A stretch of 64,000 bases of DNA from Lachnospiraceae bacterium UBA1766 (GCA_002314715.1 DCGY01000008.1:1-64000); one strand, 5' to 3'. Shown: positions 44,755 to 55,200, numbered from the stretch's first letter. A program made the numbers and translations. The notes: a model not told the origin generated them from the sequence alone.

Positions 44755-44838
44755 GGAGAAACGAAGCATACAATTCGCTTTACGATTTAGGAATTCTTCC
44801 TGCAAATCTCTCTTTCAGAAAAATCTTTCGGATACCTA

Positions 44839-44876
44839 TTGACAAATAATTTCAATATGATATCATAATGATATCA
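44839..44876 (+). promoter_or_regulatory. Promoter with paired palindromic operator
   Basis: TTGACA (44839-44844) and TATCAT (44861-44866, 16-bp spacer). Over the -10 lie two copies of the self-complementary octamer TGATATCA (44858-44865 and 44869-44876), 11 bp apart. This suits a ribbon-helix-helix repressor such as the one encoded in this operon. Confidence 0.6.
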
Positions 44877-44937
44877 AAACAATAACGACAGGAAATGTCG
44901 TGCTGGTTCGTGAAATCGAACAGGAAGGGGATTAGTT

Positions 44938-45960
44938 ATGACAGAGAAAATATTAACAACCAAAAAGAACGGAATGACGGTAATGATTTTAAATATTCTG
45001 GTATTTCCGGTTGTGATTGCAGCATTTGTATTTGGTATTATTTTAATGGACGGGGAGAATTATCTTTTGGGAGTGCCGCTTTTGGTAATTGGTATCCTTG
45101 GATTTTTGGTATCCTGGATTCCTCTTTGCGGATTGAAGGTGTTGAAACCTCAGGAAGCGTTGGTACTGACACTTTTTGGTAACTACATTGGCACCATTAA
45201 AGAGCCCGGTTTTTATTTTGTAAATCCTTTTTGTACTGCGGTGAATCCTGCAGCCAATACCAAGCTTGCACAGAGCGGGGAGACCACTACAAAGACCGGT
45301 GTCAGCGCAAATGTGGACGGCACCACCATTAATGTAGAGGCAGTCGGAAAGAAGATTTCTTTGAAGGCAATGACTTTAAACAATGGAAGACAGAAGATTA
45401 ACGATTGCCTTGGTAATCCAATCGAAATCGGTATTGCAGTTATCTGGCGTGTGACCGACACCGCAAAGGCTGTTTTTGATGTAGATAATTATAAGGAATA
45501 TTTGTCCTTACAGTGTGACAGCGCACTTCGTAACATTGTACGTATTTACCCTTATGATGTGGCAACCAATGTGGATACTACCGGTGACGGACAGGCGGAT
45601 GAAGGTAGTCTTCGCGGTTCTGCGGAAGTAGTGGCACAGAGAATTAAGGAAGAAATCCAGAGCAAGGTAACCGATGCAGGATTGGAGATTCTTGAGGCGC
45701 GTATTACTTACCTGGCATATGCTCCCGAAATTGCATCTGTCATGCTTCAGCGTCAGCAGGCTTCTGCGATTATTGATGCTCGTAAGATGATTGTGGATGG
45801 GGCTGTAGGAATGGTAGAGATGGCATTGGAACGTTTAAACGAAAAGCAGCTGGTAGATTTGGACGAGGAAAGAAAAGCTGCTATGGTTTCCAATCTCCTC
45901 GTGGTACTTTGCGGCAACCACGATGCACAGCCTATTGTAAATTCAGGTAGCTTGTATTAA
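44938..45960 (+). CDS. SPFH/band-7 domain membrane protein
   Basis: 340 residues with two adjacent membrane segments (about 16-36 and 43-62) and then an SPFH domain (about 70-270: KPQEALVLTLFGNYIGTIKEPGFYF). SPFH proteins oligomerise at membranes and organise partner proteins. The coding end overlaps the next start by one base (TAATG), so it is translated together with a small Arc-type DNA-binding protein. The pairing suggests a self-controlled unit; the physiological role is unknown. Confidence 0.88.
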   Translation: MTEKILTTKKNGMTVMILNILVFPVVIAAFVFGIILMDGENYLLGVPLLVIGILGFLVSWIPLCGLKVLKPQEALVLTLFGNYIGTIKEPGFYFVNPFCTAVNPAANTKLAQSGETTTKTGVSANVDGTTINVEAVGKKISLKAMTLNNGRQKINDCLGNPIEIGIAVIWRVTDTAKAVFDVDNYKEYLSLQCDSALRNIVRIYPYDVATNVDTTGDGQADEGSLRGSAEVVAQRIKEEIQSKVTDAGLEILEARITYLAYAPEIASVMLQRQQASAIIDARKMIVDGAVGMVEMALERLNEKQLVDLDEERKAAMVSNLLVVLCGNHDAQPIVNSGSLY

Positions 45961-46157
45961 TGGCTGAAAAGAAACAGGTGCCGCTTCGACTTTCGGATAA
46001 GTTGTATGCCGACATTGCCGCATGGGCAGAGGATGATTTCCGATCCGTCAACGGACAAATCGAATATTTGCTTTCGGAGTGCGTAAAACAGCGCAAGAAA
46101 GATGGAAAATATGTGGGCGAGGAAATAGATGTTCCTCCCAAGTTTGACATCAAATAG
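45960..46157 (+). CDS. Arc-type ribbon-helix-helix DNA-binding protein
   Basis: 65 residues. The pattern VPLRLSDKLYADIAAWAEDD then SVNGQIEYLLSECVKQRKK is the strand-helix-helix of Arc/MetJ dimers. It overlaps the SPFH gene by one base. It may repress its own operon through the paired TGATATCA octamers over the promoter. An antitoxin role is unlikely because the neighbour is a large membrane scaffold and not a small toxin. Confidence 0.82.
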   Translation: MAEKKQVPLRLSDKLYADIAAWAEDDFRSVNGQIEYLLSECVKQRKKDGKYVGEEIDVPPKFDIK

Positions 46158-46168
46158 AGAGGCATAAG

Positions 46169-46205
46169 AAAACCGAGTGGAGTATGAATTCCACTCGGTT
46201 TTTTT
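46169..46205. terminator. Bidirectional terminator, Arc-type gene and uxuB
   Basis: AAAACCGAGTGG (46169-46180) pairs with CCACTCGGTTTT (46191-46202), with T-runs on both strands. Ends both convergent units. Confidence 0.9.
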
Positions 46206-46212
46206 CTTCAAA

Positions 46213-47829
46213 TTAACCAACATATTTTTCCAATGTTTTGGTAACGGCGCCAACGCCTGCGGATAATTCTTCAAAGTAAGCCTTTACGGTATCTGCCATG
46301 CCGATCTCGATTAAGTTTACACCGAAGATCTTCTCGTTGGACAACAAAGCATCCAAACCGCTTAAGTCCTTCTTGTCCGCATTTAATGCATAGCCTGCAA
46401 CATAAGGAGTAACCGTATCCAGCAAAGGATCGGGACTTAAGGTAAAGGAATTGCCCTGATCGTCAATTGCCATCAAATAACGTAACCAACCTGCGAATAC
46501 CAAAGGAATCAGCTTCAAATCGCTAAGCTTTAAGTCATCGCGCTTCATATAAGCCTTTACGGTCTCACCGAAACGAATGGCAAGCTTCTGAGAAGTATCG
46601 GTGGCAATTCGCTGAGGAGTATCCGGCATGAAAGGATTGGGGATACGTACGTTTACGACTGCATCGATGAAGTCCTTGGGGGCAATAATACCGGGGTTTA
46701 CCACAACGGGAAGTCCTTCTACATAGCCGACGGTTTCCACAAACTTCTTTAACAAAGGATTCTTCATTTCATCTGCAATTAAGGTATATCCCAACAGACA
46801 GCCATAAATTGCAAGCGTCGTATGAAGCGGGTTCAAACAGGTACAAACCTTCATCTTTTCAACCTTGTCTACGGTCTCCTTGTCGGTAAAGATGATACCG
46901 CCCTGATCGATGGGAGGCTTTCCGTTGGGGAATGCATCCTCGATTACCAGGTATTCACATTCCTCGGCATTTACGAAAGGAGCGATATAAGTGTTCTTGG
47001 AGGTGATGACTGCATCAAGACCTTCAATACCGTCCTGTGCAAGCATAGCTTCCACCTTTGCATCCGGTCTGGGAGTAATTTTATCAATCATGCTCCAAGG
47101 GAAGGAAACCTTGGAAGGATTCTTTACGTAGTTTAAAAATGCCTTGTCACATAAGCCTGCATTGCTCCAGGTCTCGGCGAAAGCGATAACGGCAGCATAG
47201 AGCTTGTCTCCGTTGTGAGAGCAGTTATCCATACTTACCATGGCAATGGGAAGAGCACCTGCCTCGAAACGGGTGTAGAGAAGAGATACCACTTTGCCAA
47301 GATAGCTTTCCGGCTTCGCAGGACCGGCTGCATAATCGGCTGCCACGGAAGGAAGCAATTCGCCCTTGCCGTTTACGAGAGAGTAGCCTTTTTCGGTAAT
47401 AGTAAAGCTGGCCATCTGCAGGGAAGGATTGCGGAAAATTTCTTTTAAACGGCTGTACTCAGCTTCGTTTTCGCTGTCCAAAATCAGGGACTCCATGATA
47501 CTGCCGACAATGGTTTTTTCTACGGTATTATTTGCTTTTAAGGTGGCGAGAAGACTTAAGTTGTCATGAGGACGATTGCTCTTCTCAATAATTTCGTAAT
47601 CATAGCCTTCTGCAGCGATTAATCCTACGTGCATAATGCCTTTATTTAACAGGTTCTGTACCACATTTGCCTGGAATGCACGGAAAATATTGCCTGCACC
47701 GAAATGAATCCAGGTAGGATTCTCATAGGTATTTTTCTTTACAAGATCGTAGTCAAAGGTAGGAAGCTTATAGCCGGCTGCCTCATACTCTGCTTTTTGG
47801 GTTCTGATTCCCTCTAAAGTAAGCTTCAT
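46213..47829 (-). CDS. uxuB: Fructuronate reductase / mannonate oxidoreductase
   Basis: 538 residues from the ATG at 47829 (AAGGA site 7 bases upstream; the longer start at 47883 lacks one). Interconverts D-fructuronate and D-mannonate with NADH in glucuronate breakdown. It belongs to the mannitol dehydrogenase family: WIHFGAGNIFRAFQ is the NAD-binding loop (about 39-52), and SMDNCSHNGDKL (about 204-215) with PGWSM-like downstream parts mark the catalytic domain. Downstream of uxuA, separated by an attenuator-like hairpin. Confidence 0.9.
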   Translation of the reverse strand: MKLTLEGIRTQKAEYEAAGYKLPTFDYDLVKKNTYENPTWIHFGAGNIFRAFQANVVQNLLNKGIMHVGLIAAEGYDYEIIEKSNRPHDNLSLLATLKANNTVEKTIVGSIMESLILDSENEAEYSRLKEIFRNPSLQMASFTITEKGYSLVNGKGELLPSVAADYAAGPAKPESYLGKVVSLLYTRFEAGALPIAMVSMDNCSHNGDKLYAAVIAFAETWSNAGLCDKAFLNYVKNPSKVSFPWSMIDKITPRPDAKVEAMLAQDGIEGLDAVITSKNTYIAPFVNAEECEYLVIEDAFPNGKPPIDQGGIIFTDKETVDKVEKMKVCTCLNPLHTTLAIYGCLLGYTLIADEMKNPLLKKFVETVGYVEGLPVVVNPGIIAPKDFIDAVVNVRIPNPFMPDTPQRIATDTSQKLAIRFGETVKAYMKRDDLKLSDLKLIPLVFAGWLRYLMAIDDQGNSFTLSPDPLLDTVTPYVAGYALNADKKDLSGLDALLSNEKIFGVNLIEIGMADTVKAYFEELSAGVGAVTKTLEKYVG

Positions 47830-47888
47830 GTCAATATCCTTTCCAAAAGAAGACTTTTTGTCCTCTGTTTTATCAATGCTCAAAATAG

Positions 47889-47910
47889 TGGGCTCACTTG
47901 CGTGAGCCCA
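47889..47910 (-). terminator. Attenuator hairpin between uxuA and uxuB
   Basis: TGGGCTCAC and GTGAGCCCA, nine perfect pairs with a GCAA loop on the minus strand, followed by ACTATTTTG. The T-run is weak, so uxuB is probably still expressed at a lower level. Confidence 0.55.
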
Positions 47911-47916
47911 AATACA

Positions 47917-48981
47917 TTAATGTGTTTTTACAATTGCTTCCCACAAACCGTTTAAGTAGGTTGCACCCAAAGCTCTGTCATAGAGACCGTAACCGGGCAT
48001 TGCAACTTCATCCCAAATCATACGTCCGTGGTCGGGACGGATAGGACCGGTAAATCCGATATCGTAAAGGGCAAGCATAATCTCGTACATATCGAAGGTA
48101 CCGTCGCTGGAAAGATGAGCGGATTCCTCGAAATCGGTAGGAGAGTTAAACTTCAGGTTACGAACATGTGCAAAATGAATTCTTCCCTTTAAGGAACGAA
48201 TCATATCGGGAAGGTCATTCTCCAAATTGGTGCCGTAGGAACCGGAGCAGAAGGTAACACCGTTGTGTGGGTTGTCTACCATCTTCATCATACGAAGAAT
48301 ATTTGCCTTGTTGATAATGATACGGGGAAGTCCGAATACGCTCCAGGCAGGATCGTCGGGATGGATTGCCATGTTGATATCATACTTGTCACATACCGGC
48401 ATAATGCGCTCCAAGAAGTACTTTAAGTTGGCGAAAAGCTTCTCATCGTCCACATCCTTGTACATCTCGAAGAGCTCCTTGATACGAGCCATACGCTCAG
48501 GCTCCCAGCCGGGAAGAATAGCACCGTTTGCGTCAGCGGAAATAGAGGCGAACATATCTTCCGGATTCAAAGCATCAACTGCTTCCTGGGTATATGCCAA
48601 AACAGTAGAACCGTCGGGGCGAACTCTTGCAAGCTCGGTTCTGGTCCAGTCAAATACAGGCATGAAATTGTAGCATACCATATGGATGCCGGCTTGTCCA
48701 AGTCTTTCCAAAGTAGTGATATAATTATCGATATATTGATCTCTGTCAGGAGTACCTACCTTGATTGCATCATGAATGTTTACACTTTCAATTCCTGCAA
48801 GGGTAAGTCCTGCATCTTCGATTTCTTTCTTTAATGCGAGAATGTCTTCCATCTCCCAAACTTCACCGGGCTTGGTTCCGTAAAGGGTGGAAATAACACC
48901 TGTAACACCGGGAATCTGTCTGATCTGTTTCAGGGTAACGGTATCATATTTACTACCGTACCAACGCAATGTCATCTGCAT
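47917..48981 (-). CDS. uxuA: Mannonate dehydratase
   Basis: 354 residues from the ATG at 48981 (GGAGG site 8 bases upstream; an earlier ATG at 48996 overlaps that site). Dehydrates D-mannonate to 2-keto-3-deoxygluconate, the step after UxuB. The N-terminus MQMTLRWYGSKYDTVTL and the metal-site stretches NMAIHPDDP and TFCSGSYG are family marks. Points to use of glucuronate or pectin/hemicellulose-derived sugars. No kduD, kdgK or transporter is in the window. Confidence 0.95.
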   Translation of the reverse strand: MQMTLRWYGSKYDTVTLKQIRQIPGVTGVISTLYGTKPGEVWEMEDILALKKEIEDAGLTLAGIESVNIHDAIKVGTPDRDQYIDNYITTLERLGQAGIHMVCYNFMPVFDWTRTELARVRPDGSTVLAYTQEAVDALNPEDMFASISADANGAILPGWEPERMARIKELFEMYKDVDDEKLFANLKYFLERIMPVCDKYDINMAIHPDDPAWSVFGLPRIIINKANILRMMKMVDNPHNGVTFCSGSYGTNLENDLPDMIRSLKGRIHFAHVRNLKFNSPTDFEESAHLSSDGTFDMYEIMLALYDIGFTGPIRPDHGRMIWDEVAMPGYGLYDRALGATYLNGLWEAIVKTH

Positions 48982-49065
48982 GCTTTTGTCCTCCATTTAT
49001 CTTTGCAATCTGCATAAGAATTGAATATAGTATATCCTATTTTTGGGGGAATGAAAAGAATAGAA

Positions 49066-49096
49066 ATTGCTATGTATTGTGTATTTAGTTAGCAAT
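49066..49096. promoter_or_regulatory. Inverted repeat upstream of uxuA
   Basis: ATTGCTA and TAGCAAT, 17 bp apart, 85-115 bp before the uxuA start. A TATACT/TATATT-rich stretch lies between it and the gene. Could be an operator for a uronate repressor; weak evidence. Confidence 0.35.
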
Positions 49097-49117
49097 AATT
49101 GTCTTTTTTCGGGATTT

Positions 49118-49152
49118 GGCCCGAGGAAAATGTAAGGGCTTACCCTCGGGCC
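49118..49152 (-). terminator. Hairpin after the SleC-like gene
   Basis: Nine perfect GC-rich pairs (GGCCCGAGG/CCTCGGGCC) with a second small stem GTAA/TTAC in the loop. No T-run follows on either strand, so termination would be inefficient or factor-dependent. Confidence 0.5.
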
Positions 49153-49158
49153 TGTCGT

Positions 49159-50436
49159 TTAGGTTCCCGGTTCGGCAATACGGGACACACCGACGTAAAT
49201 ATTGGAGATTTGATACCAGGTGGCATAGTCGGTGATTCCGGTCTGGGGAAGGTTAAAGATTTTTTGGAATGCCTTCACACTGTTTTTGGTGGCGGGACCG
49301 TATTTTCCGTCCGTGGCAAGGGTAGGGATGGCGGGATAGTTTCTGGCAATTCGATTTAACTGATTCTGGAGCGTTCGGACTTTTTCACCGGTGGCACCGA
49401 TGTCTAAGGGATATCCGGGATAGGAGGAAGGAACACCCGAGATATAATCGGCACTGTTGATATACATATCATTGCCATAGTAATAGCGAAGGATTTCAAT
49501 GGCAGAATAGCCTTCCTCCGCCAAATATCTGGAGCCCCATTGGCTAAGGCCCGAACAGCTGACCTTTCGTCCATCGCAGTAGGAGGTGAAGATTGGCTGA
49601 ATGACGCCCGGCCGGGACAGATAATTGGCGAATACGGTATCTACCAGGTAATCAATTCGCTGAAAGATGGTCTGCCCATAAATCCATTTTTGATCGAAAG
49701 CAGTGGAGGAGGTAATGGTAAAATCATACCCTTTTCCACGATAGTATTCGGTATAAACCCTGTTTAGGGTAAAGGACATAATGGCCAGAATGTTGGCATA
49801 AATGGCGGCTTCCGGCCAAGTGGAATAGATTTCGCAGGAGGCTACATTTTTGATGTAATCCTTATAGCGCACCCAGTAATTCTTGGCGGAGGAATCGGAA
49901 GGGACTCCGTCATGAACCACCACATATTCCGGAACCACCACCCGACTTAAGACGATGTTGCCGCTTTCCTCGATGGGCTTGATTTCATCCTCGGGAAGTT
50001 TTGCCGGATAGTTACCGTACAATGTATGGGGAGGAATCATAACCACCTGTTCCGTATCCGGAGACTGGGCAGAGAGCGGAACCAGGCGGATGGTTTGCAG
50101 GGATTCTTCTCCGGGAAGAATTTCACAGCCTGACAGGAAGGTGGTTTCGTAATCCGGTGCGCTGACGGTGATGTTGTACTGGGAGTAAGGTTTTTCCTCC
50201 CCTTCTCCCAGGGAGTAGGCCGGATTCGGGGCTTCCAGGGAGAGAATCCCGGTTTGACCGGAGGAGTCGGTTTCGTAGGTACCGATAGGATGATCCGGCA
50301 GACCGGTTTTGGTGACGACGACTTTGGCACGGGGGATGGGAATCTGACCCAGAGAGGAAAGAACACTGATAAGCAAGGTTCCCCGATAAGTGATTTCAGG
50401 AAGCTCACAGGCTTGTAAAAGATTGATTTCGGACAT
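49159..50436 (-). CDS. SleC/SpoIID-like spore cortex-lytic enzyme
   Basis: 425 residues. N-terminal beta domain (about 14-70, GTLLISVLSSLGQIPIPRAK), central SpoIID-like lytic domain (about 165-325) with the likely catalytic Glu in STWPEAAIYANILAIMSFT, and a C-terminal peptidoglycan-binding domain (about 345-410, GATGEKVRTLQNQLNRI). This is the layout of SleC, which degrades spore cortex during germination in clostridia. No signal peptide is evident, as in SleC-like proteins with an N-terminal pre-sequence. Suggests a spore former. Confidence 0.82.
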   Translation of the reverse strand: MSEINLLQACELPEITYRGTLLISVLSSLGQIPIPRAKVVVTKTGLPDHPIGTYETDSSGQTGILSLEAPNPAYSLGEGEEKPYSQYNITVSAPDYETTFLSGCEILPGEESLQTIRLVPLSAQSPDTEQVVMIPPHTLYGNYPAKLPEDEIKPIEESGNIVLSRVVVPEYVVVHDGVPSDSSAKNYWVRYKDYIKNVASCEIYSTWPEAAIYANILAIMSFTLNRVYTEYYRGKGYDFTITSSTAFDQKWIYGQTIFQRIDYLVDTVFANYLSRPGVIQPIFTSYCDGRKVSCSGLSQWGSRYLAEEGYSAIEILRYYYGNDMYINSADYISGVPSSYPGYPLDIGATGEKVRTLQNQLNRIARNYPAIPTLATDGKYGPATKNSVKAFQKIFNLPQTGITDYATWYQISNIYVGVSRIAEPGT

Positions 50437-50550
50437 TTGGATTTCCAGAATAATTTCTTAGGGTACTATATGCCAAAAAATAAAAAATGTTTCGAGAATC
50501 AAAGACTGAGGCAAGCTTTGTAAGATACTGCGGTCAGGGGCAGAATGCAC

Positions 50551-50579
50551 TTGACGATGGACCGGAATAAGCATACTAT
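50551..50579 (+). promoter_or_regulatory. Promoter of the ABC exporter operon
   Basis: TTGACG, 17 bp, TACTAT, about 54 bp before the GTG start. The stretch after it (TACTATATACTATATATT) is a near-palindrome that could bind a repressor. The rest of the 50437-50632 gap shows nothing else. Confidence 0.5.
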
Positions 50580-50632
50580 ATACTATATATTGGTGATACT
50601 GTTATCTATGATACAATGGAGGGGAAAATACC

Positions 50633-51334
50633 GTGGAGGATTTGATCGTTATAGAGGGACTTTCCAAGTCCTATGATTCCAGATTTAATGCTATAAACAA
50701 TATTTCCATCCGCCTTCCCAAGGGCAAGATCATCGGCCTTTTGGGACCAAACGGAAGCGGAAAAACCACGCTGATTAAGATGCTGAACGGGTTGCTGCAA
50801 CCCGATACGGGAACCATTGAGGTAAACGGAGTTCCGGTAGGAGTGGAGACCAAGTCCATGATTTCTTATCTTCCGGACAGAACCTATTTGAATGAAGCAC
50901 AGAAAATCAAAGACGTATTGGAAATGTTTCGGGATTTTTATAAGGATTTTCAAATTGACAGAGCCAGAATGCTCTTGACGAAGCTTGGGATTGATGAGAA
51001 TGTGCGAATGAAAACCCTTTCCAAAGGAAACAAGGAGAAGGTACAGTTGATTCTGGTAATGAGCCGTGATGCGGACCTTTATGTATTGGATGAGCCGATT
51101 GCAGGTGTGGATCCTGCTGCCCGGGATTATATTCTTCGTACCATTATTGAAAATCATAATCCAAATGCCTCGGTTTTGATTTCCACCCATTTGATTCGGG
51201 ATGTGGAAGAGGTGTTGGATGAGGTGATTTTTATGCACAGCGGACAGCTGGTTTTATATACGACCGCAGAAAATGTGAGACAAAAGCACAATAAGTCTGT
51301 GGACGAGTATTTCAGGGAGGTGTTCGCATGCTAG
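50633..51334 (+). CDS. ABC transporter ATPase (exporter type)
   Basis: 233 residues beginning at GTG with a GGAGGGG site 8 bases upstream. Walker A GPNGSGKTT (about 39-47), an unusual signature LSKGNKEKVQL in place of LSGGQ (about 127-137), Walker B LYVLDEPIAGVDPAA, and the switch His in ISTHLIRDVEE. Energises the six-helix permease whose start overlaps its end by 7 bp. This drug/bacteriocin exporter class (YtrB/EcsA-like) has no binding protein. Substrate unknown. Confidence 0.9.
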   Translation: MEDLIVIEGLSKSYDSRFNAINNISIRLPKGKIIGLLGPNGSGKTTLIKMLNGLLQPDTGTIEVNGVPVGVETKSMISYLPDRTYLNEAQKIKDVLEMFRDFYKDFQIDRARMLLTKLGIDENVRMKTLSKGNKEKVQLILVMSRDADLYVLDEPIAGVDPAARDYILRTIIENHNPNASVLISTHLIRDVEEVLDEVIFMHSGQLVLYTTAENVRQKHNKSVDEYFREVFAC

Positions 51335-52206
51335 GAAAAGTGATGAAACATGAATGGAAAAGTGTATCCGGCGTGGGCGGTCTTTTGTTGTGCGTGTTAT
51401 TGGGCTGTACATTGCTTGGAGTGGCTTATATAGCGTCTCCTCTGTTCGGGGCCATGATGGGGTGGAATTCCAATAATGATGCCGGTCTTGTTATGGTGGC
51501 CGGAATGTTTGGGTTCTTTGGAATCATGATTTTTGTGCTGGTGTTTTCCTGTGTGACCTTTGGCATGATGGTTTATCTGGGGATTCGTTTTTGCAAGAGC
51601 ATGTATGCGGAAGAGGGGTATCTGACACAGACACTTCCCGTGAAAAGCAGTACACTTATTTTGGGTAAGCTTTTGGTGAGCGGTATCTGGGTATTAATTC
51701 TTCAGATAGTTGTCTTTTTGACCATTGTGGTCTTGTTTGGTACGGCCGGTATTGCATCTGTTCAGCACTACAGTAAGTTGGACAGTTTCGGAGAAGTTCT
51801 GAGCATGATTTCCATGGGCATTCAGGAAATGCAGGTTGCGGCGGCGGAGATGTTTCGACAGGCAGGACTTCGGGTGAGCTTCCTTCTTACTTTGATGCTT
51901 GCTACCTTTTTTCTGGTACCGTTTGCAAATATGATGATTTTCTTTGGTTCCTTTACCATAGGACAGATGTTTGGAAAGCATAAGATTGTTATGGGCTTTA
52001 TCAGCTTTTTCCTGGTACAGATTGTATTAAACTTACTTCGCACCATTTTGGGAAGCATCGGTATGGTGGGAGCGGTGGCTTCGGCCTCAATCGGATTTAC
52101 CTATGAGTTTATGTTTGCGTTTACATTGGTTTCCAATACCATTTTTGGTGTGGGAATGTTCTTCTTATCCAATTACATCAATAAGAAAAAGCTGAATTTG
52201 AACTAG
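51328..52206 (+). CDS. ABC transporter permease
   Basis: 292 residues with six hydrophobic segments (about 14-37, 52-75, 108-135, 180-200, 212-240 and 253-283) and a long soluble loop at about 145-180. Partner of the ATPase upstream. It ends 22 bp before the large DUF5717-type gene, so the exporter and the four genes after it probably share a transcript. That linkage is a clue to the function of the downstream cluster. Confidence 0.85.
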   Translation: MLGKVMKHEWKSVSGVGGLLLCVLLGCTLLGVAYIASPLFGAMMGWNSNNDAGLVMVAGMFGFFGIMIFVLVFSCVTFGMMVYLGIRFCKSMYAEEGYLTQTLPVKSSTLILGKLLVSGIWVLILQIVVFLTIVVLFGTAGIASVQHYSKLDSFGEVLSMISMGIQEMQVAAAEMFRQAGLRVSFLLTLMLATFFLVPFANMMIFFGSFTIGQMFGKHKIVMGFISFFLVQIVLNLLRTILGSIGMVGAVASASIGFTYEFMFAFTLVSNTIFGVGMFFLSNYINKKKLNLN

Positions 52207-52228
52207 AAAGTAGAAGTGGGTGGATGAA

Positions 52229-55200
52229 ATGCAGGATGTGGTGAAGCAGATTTTGGAAGGAAATGTGGAGAACGAAAACGGTTCTCTGGATTTTTCGTGT
52301 CAAAAAATAGAGATTGTCCTGCAAAAGGGCATGGACTACGAAGGCTCGTTTCGAATCTTTGCTCCGGGGGGCGGATATTCGGTTGGATATGTGTATTCTT
52401 CCGATTATCGGATGGAATGTCTCACGGAGGAGTTTACCGGGTCCGAATGTGAGATTTTGTATCGTTTTCACGGCAATGATTCCGAAGAGGGAGATGTGGT
52501 AAAGGGTTCCTTTTACATTATCAGCAATCACGGAGAGTATTATCTTCCTTTCGTGGTGTCTGCGGAGCACAGTGTATTGGATTCGTCTGTAGGCCCCATT
52601 AAAAATTTGTTCCATTTTGCCAACCTGGCCAAAAGCAACTGGCAGGAGGCGCTGAAATTGTTTTATTCCCCGGAGTTTGCCGGTGTCTTTACAGGAAGCG
52701 ATGCCCAGTATTACGAAAGCTATCTGGGCTTGTCCGTTTATCCCGGTCAGGAGCAGAACATGGAGGAGTTCCTGATTCAGATTAACAAGAAACAGCAGGT
52801 GGAATATCTGGTGGAAGAGTCGGAAATCAGCTTTTCCATGCTAAAACAGGAGATAACGGACGAAGCGATTATGAAAGAAATTTCTATCCTTCGGAACGGT
52901 TGGGGATATACCAACCTGAATGTGGATTGTGACGGAGACTTTTTGTTTATTCAAAAAGACATGATTAATGACGATGATTTTATCGGCAACAGGGTGAAGT
53001 TGCCTGTTTATATTGATTCTACCAGGCTGCGGGAAGGCTCGAACTACGGCAAGGTATTATTTTATAATTCCTATGTTTCGTTTTCCGTAGCAGTACGCAT
53101 CAATATGGAAGAGACCATGTTTCGAGATCGTGCCGCCTTTGAACGAAAGAGAAACATTGTGGAAATCATGCTGTCGTATCAGGATTTTCGTATGAAGCGA
53201 CTGAATACGGCAGAATGGATGAAGCGTAACAATATTACGGTTGAAAAAATGATGGTTGCGGATGAAGCCGATGTTCTGGCCAGATTGTTTCGGGTACAAA
53301 TGTTGATTACCGAGGAGCGATACAATGAAGCAGAGTGGATGTTAAATCATTGCAAGGAGCTTTTGGAGAAGCAGGCAGAGAAGGAAAATCGGGATGAGTA
53401 CGTGCTTTGGGCGTACTATCTGTATCTGACGACCTTGATGAATCCGGAAGAGAGCTATATCAATCGTGTGACCACCGAAGTGGAAAAGATTTATCGAAAA
53501 CATTCGGAAAGATGGCAGTTGGCCTGGCTTTTGCTTTATTTGTCACCGGAATACAGTAAGTCCGCGATTGCACGCTGGCAGTTCTTGGAGAAGCAGTTTG
53601 ACCTGGGCTGCAGAAGCTTTGTGATTTATATTGAGGCTCTTTTGCTGTTAAATTCCAACCCAACCCTGCTTCGTCAGTTGGGCAGTTTTGAATTGCAGAT
53701 TTTATATTACGGAGTTCGCCAGAACCTGTTGAATTTGGAAGTGGTGGAACAGCTTTTGTATCTGTGTGGAAAAAGCAGGGAACGGGGTGAGGTTCTGCCC
53801 AAAATTTTAATGGGCTTATATGAAAAGAAACCGGATTCCCGTATCCTCCAGGAGCTTTGTACCTTGTTTGTGAAAGAGGCAAAAACCGGGAAGAAATATT
53901 TGGAATGGTACAAAAAGGGCATTGATTCCTCTCTTCGTATCATCAATTTGTATGAGTATTTTATGCTATCCATAAATACGGATGAAAAGCAGGAGATTCC
54001 CAAAGCGGTTCTGATGTATTTCACTTATCAGAACAATTTGGACTATGAGCATTTGGCTTATCTGTATGATTATCTGATGGATAACAGGGCACTTTATCCG
54101 GATTTATACGATACCTATTTGCCCAAAATAGAGCAGTTCGTGGCGGAGCAGATTCAAAAAGAGCGAATTGACAGACATTTATCCAATTTATATAGCCACA
54201 TGCTGACAGGAGAATACATCAATGAGGAGAATGCTCCGGCACTTTCCAAGCTGTTATTTGCCAACCGTATTTGTGTAAACGACAGTCGTTTGCGGAAGGT
54301 TATTGTATACCATCCCGGTTGCAGAGTCCCCATGGAATATCCTTTGTACAATGGGGAGACATGGGTTTCCCTGTACGGCAATGACTACACGATTTTATTT
54401 GAGGATGCTTTTCATAATCGCTTCGTGAAAAATGTGGAATATGATATGGAAAAGCTGATGATTCCGGGCAAGCATCTGAAGCAATTGTCAGGCTTTGTAC
54501 AGGATATTCCGGAATTGAATCTGTACTTGATTCGCAATGAACGTGGCCTGGATGACATGACCGGTACCCAGCGAACCAGAGCTATGTTTTTGGCGGAAAA
54601 TGATATGGTGGCCGAAAAACTTCGCCATGAATATTTGTTTGCACTTTTGAAAAATTGTTTTGCCGAGGACCGAATGGAAGAGTTGGACGGCTATTTGACG
54701 GATATGGACTGGAATGCTTTCGGTGCCTCAGAAAGAGCGGAGATTGTGAAGTACATGGTTCTTCGCGGAATGAAAGAACAGGCATATGAAATGGTTTGTC
54801 AGCACTCACCGTATTTTGTTGACCCGGCGATTTTGCTTCGCCTAATCAGCGCCAAGACAGAGGAAATTCAGGAGGAGGATCCGGTTCTTCTGGCTTCCTG
54901 CTATTATGTGTTTGAGCGAGGAAAATACAATGCGGCGGTGCTGCAATATTTGAATCGCTACTTTAAGGGAATGACAAAGCATATTCGCGATATTTGGAAG
55001 GCTTCCAAAGATTTCGGAACGGACTGCTATTATTTGGCGGAGCGGTTCCTGGTACAAATGCTTTTCTCCGGTGCTTATGTGGGAGAAAAGATGGAGATAT
55101 TCCGTTATTACGTCAATCAGGGGGCAAAACCGGAAATTGAAGCGGCCTTTTTGGTGCAATGCTGTCATGATTATTTCGCGAAGGATAAATTGACGGACAG

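Noticed and set aside
45960..46157. Antitoxin of a toxin-antitoxin pair
   Set aside because: The partner gene is a 340-residue SPFH membrane protein, not a small toxin; a repressor role for the operon fits better.
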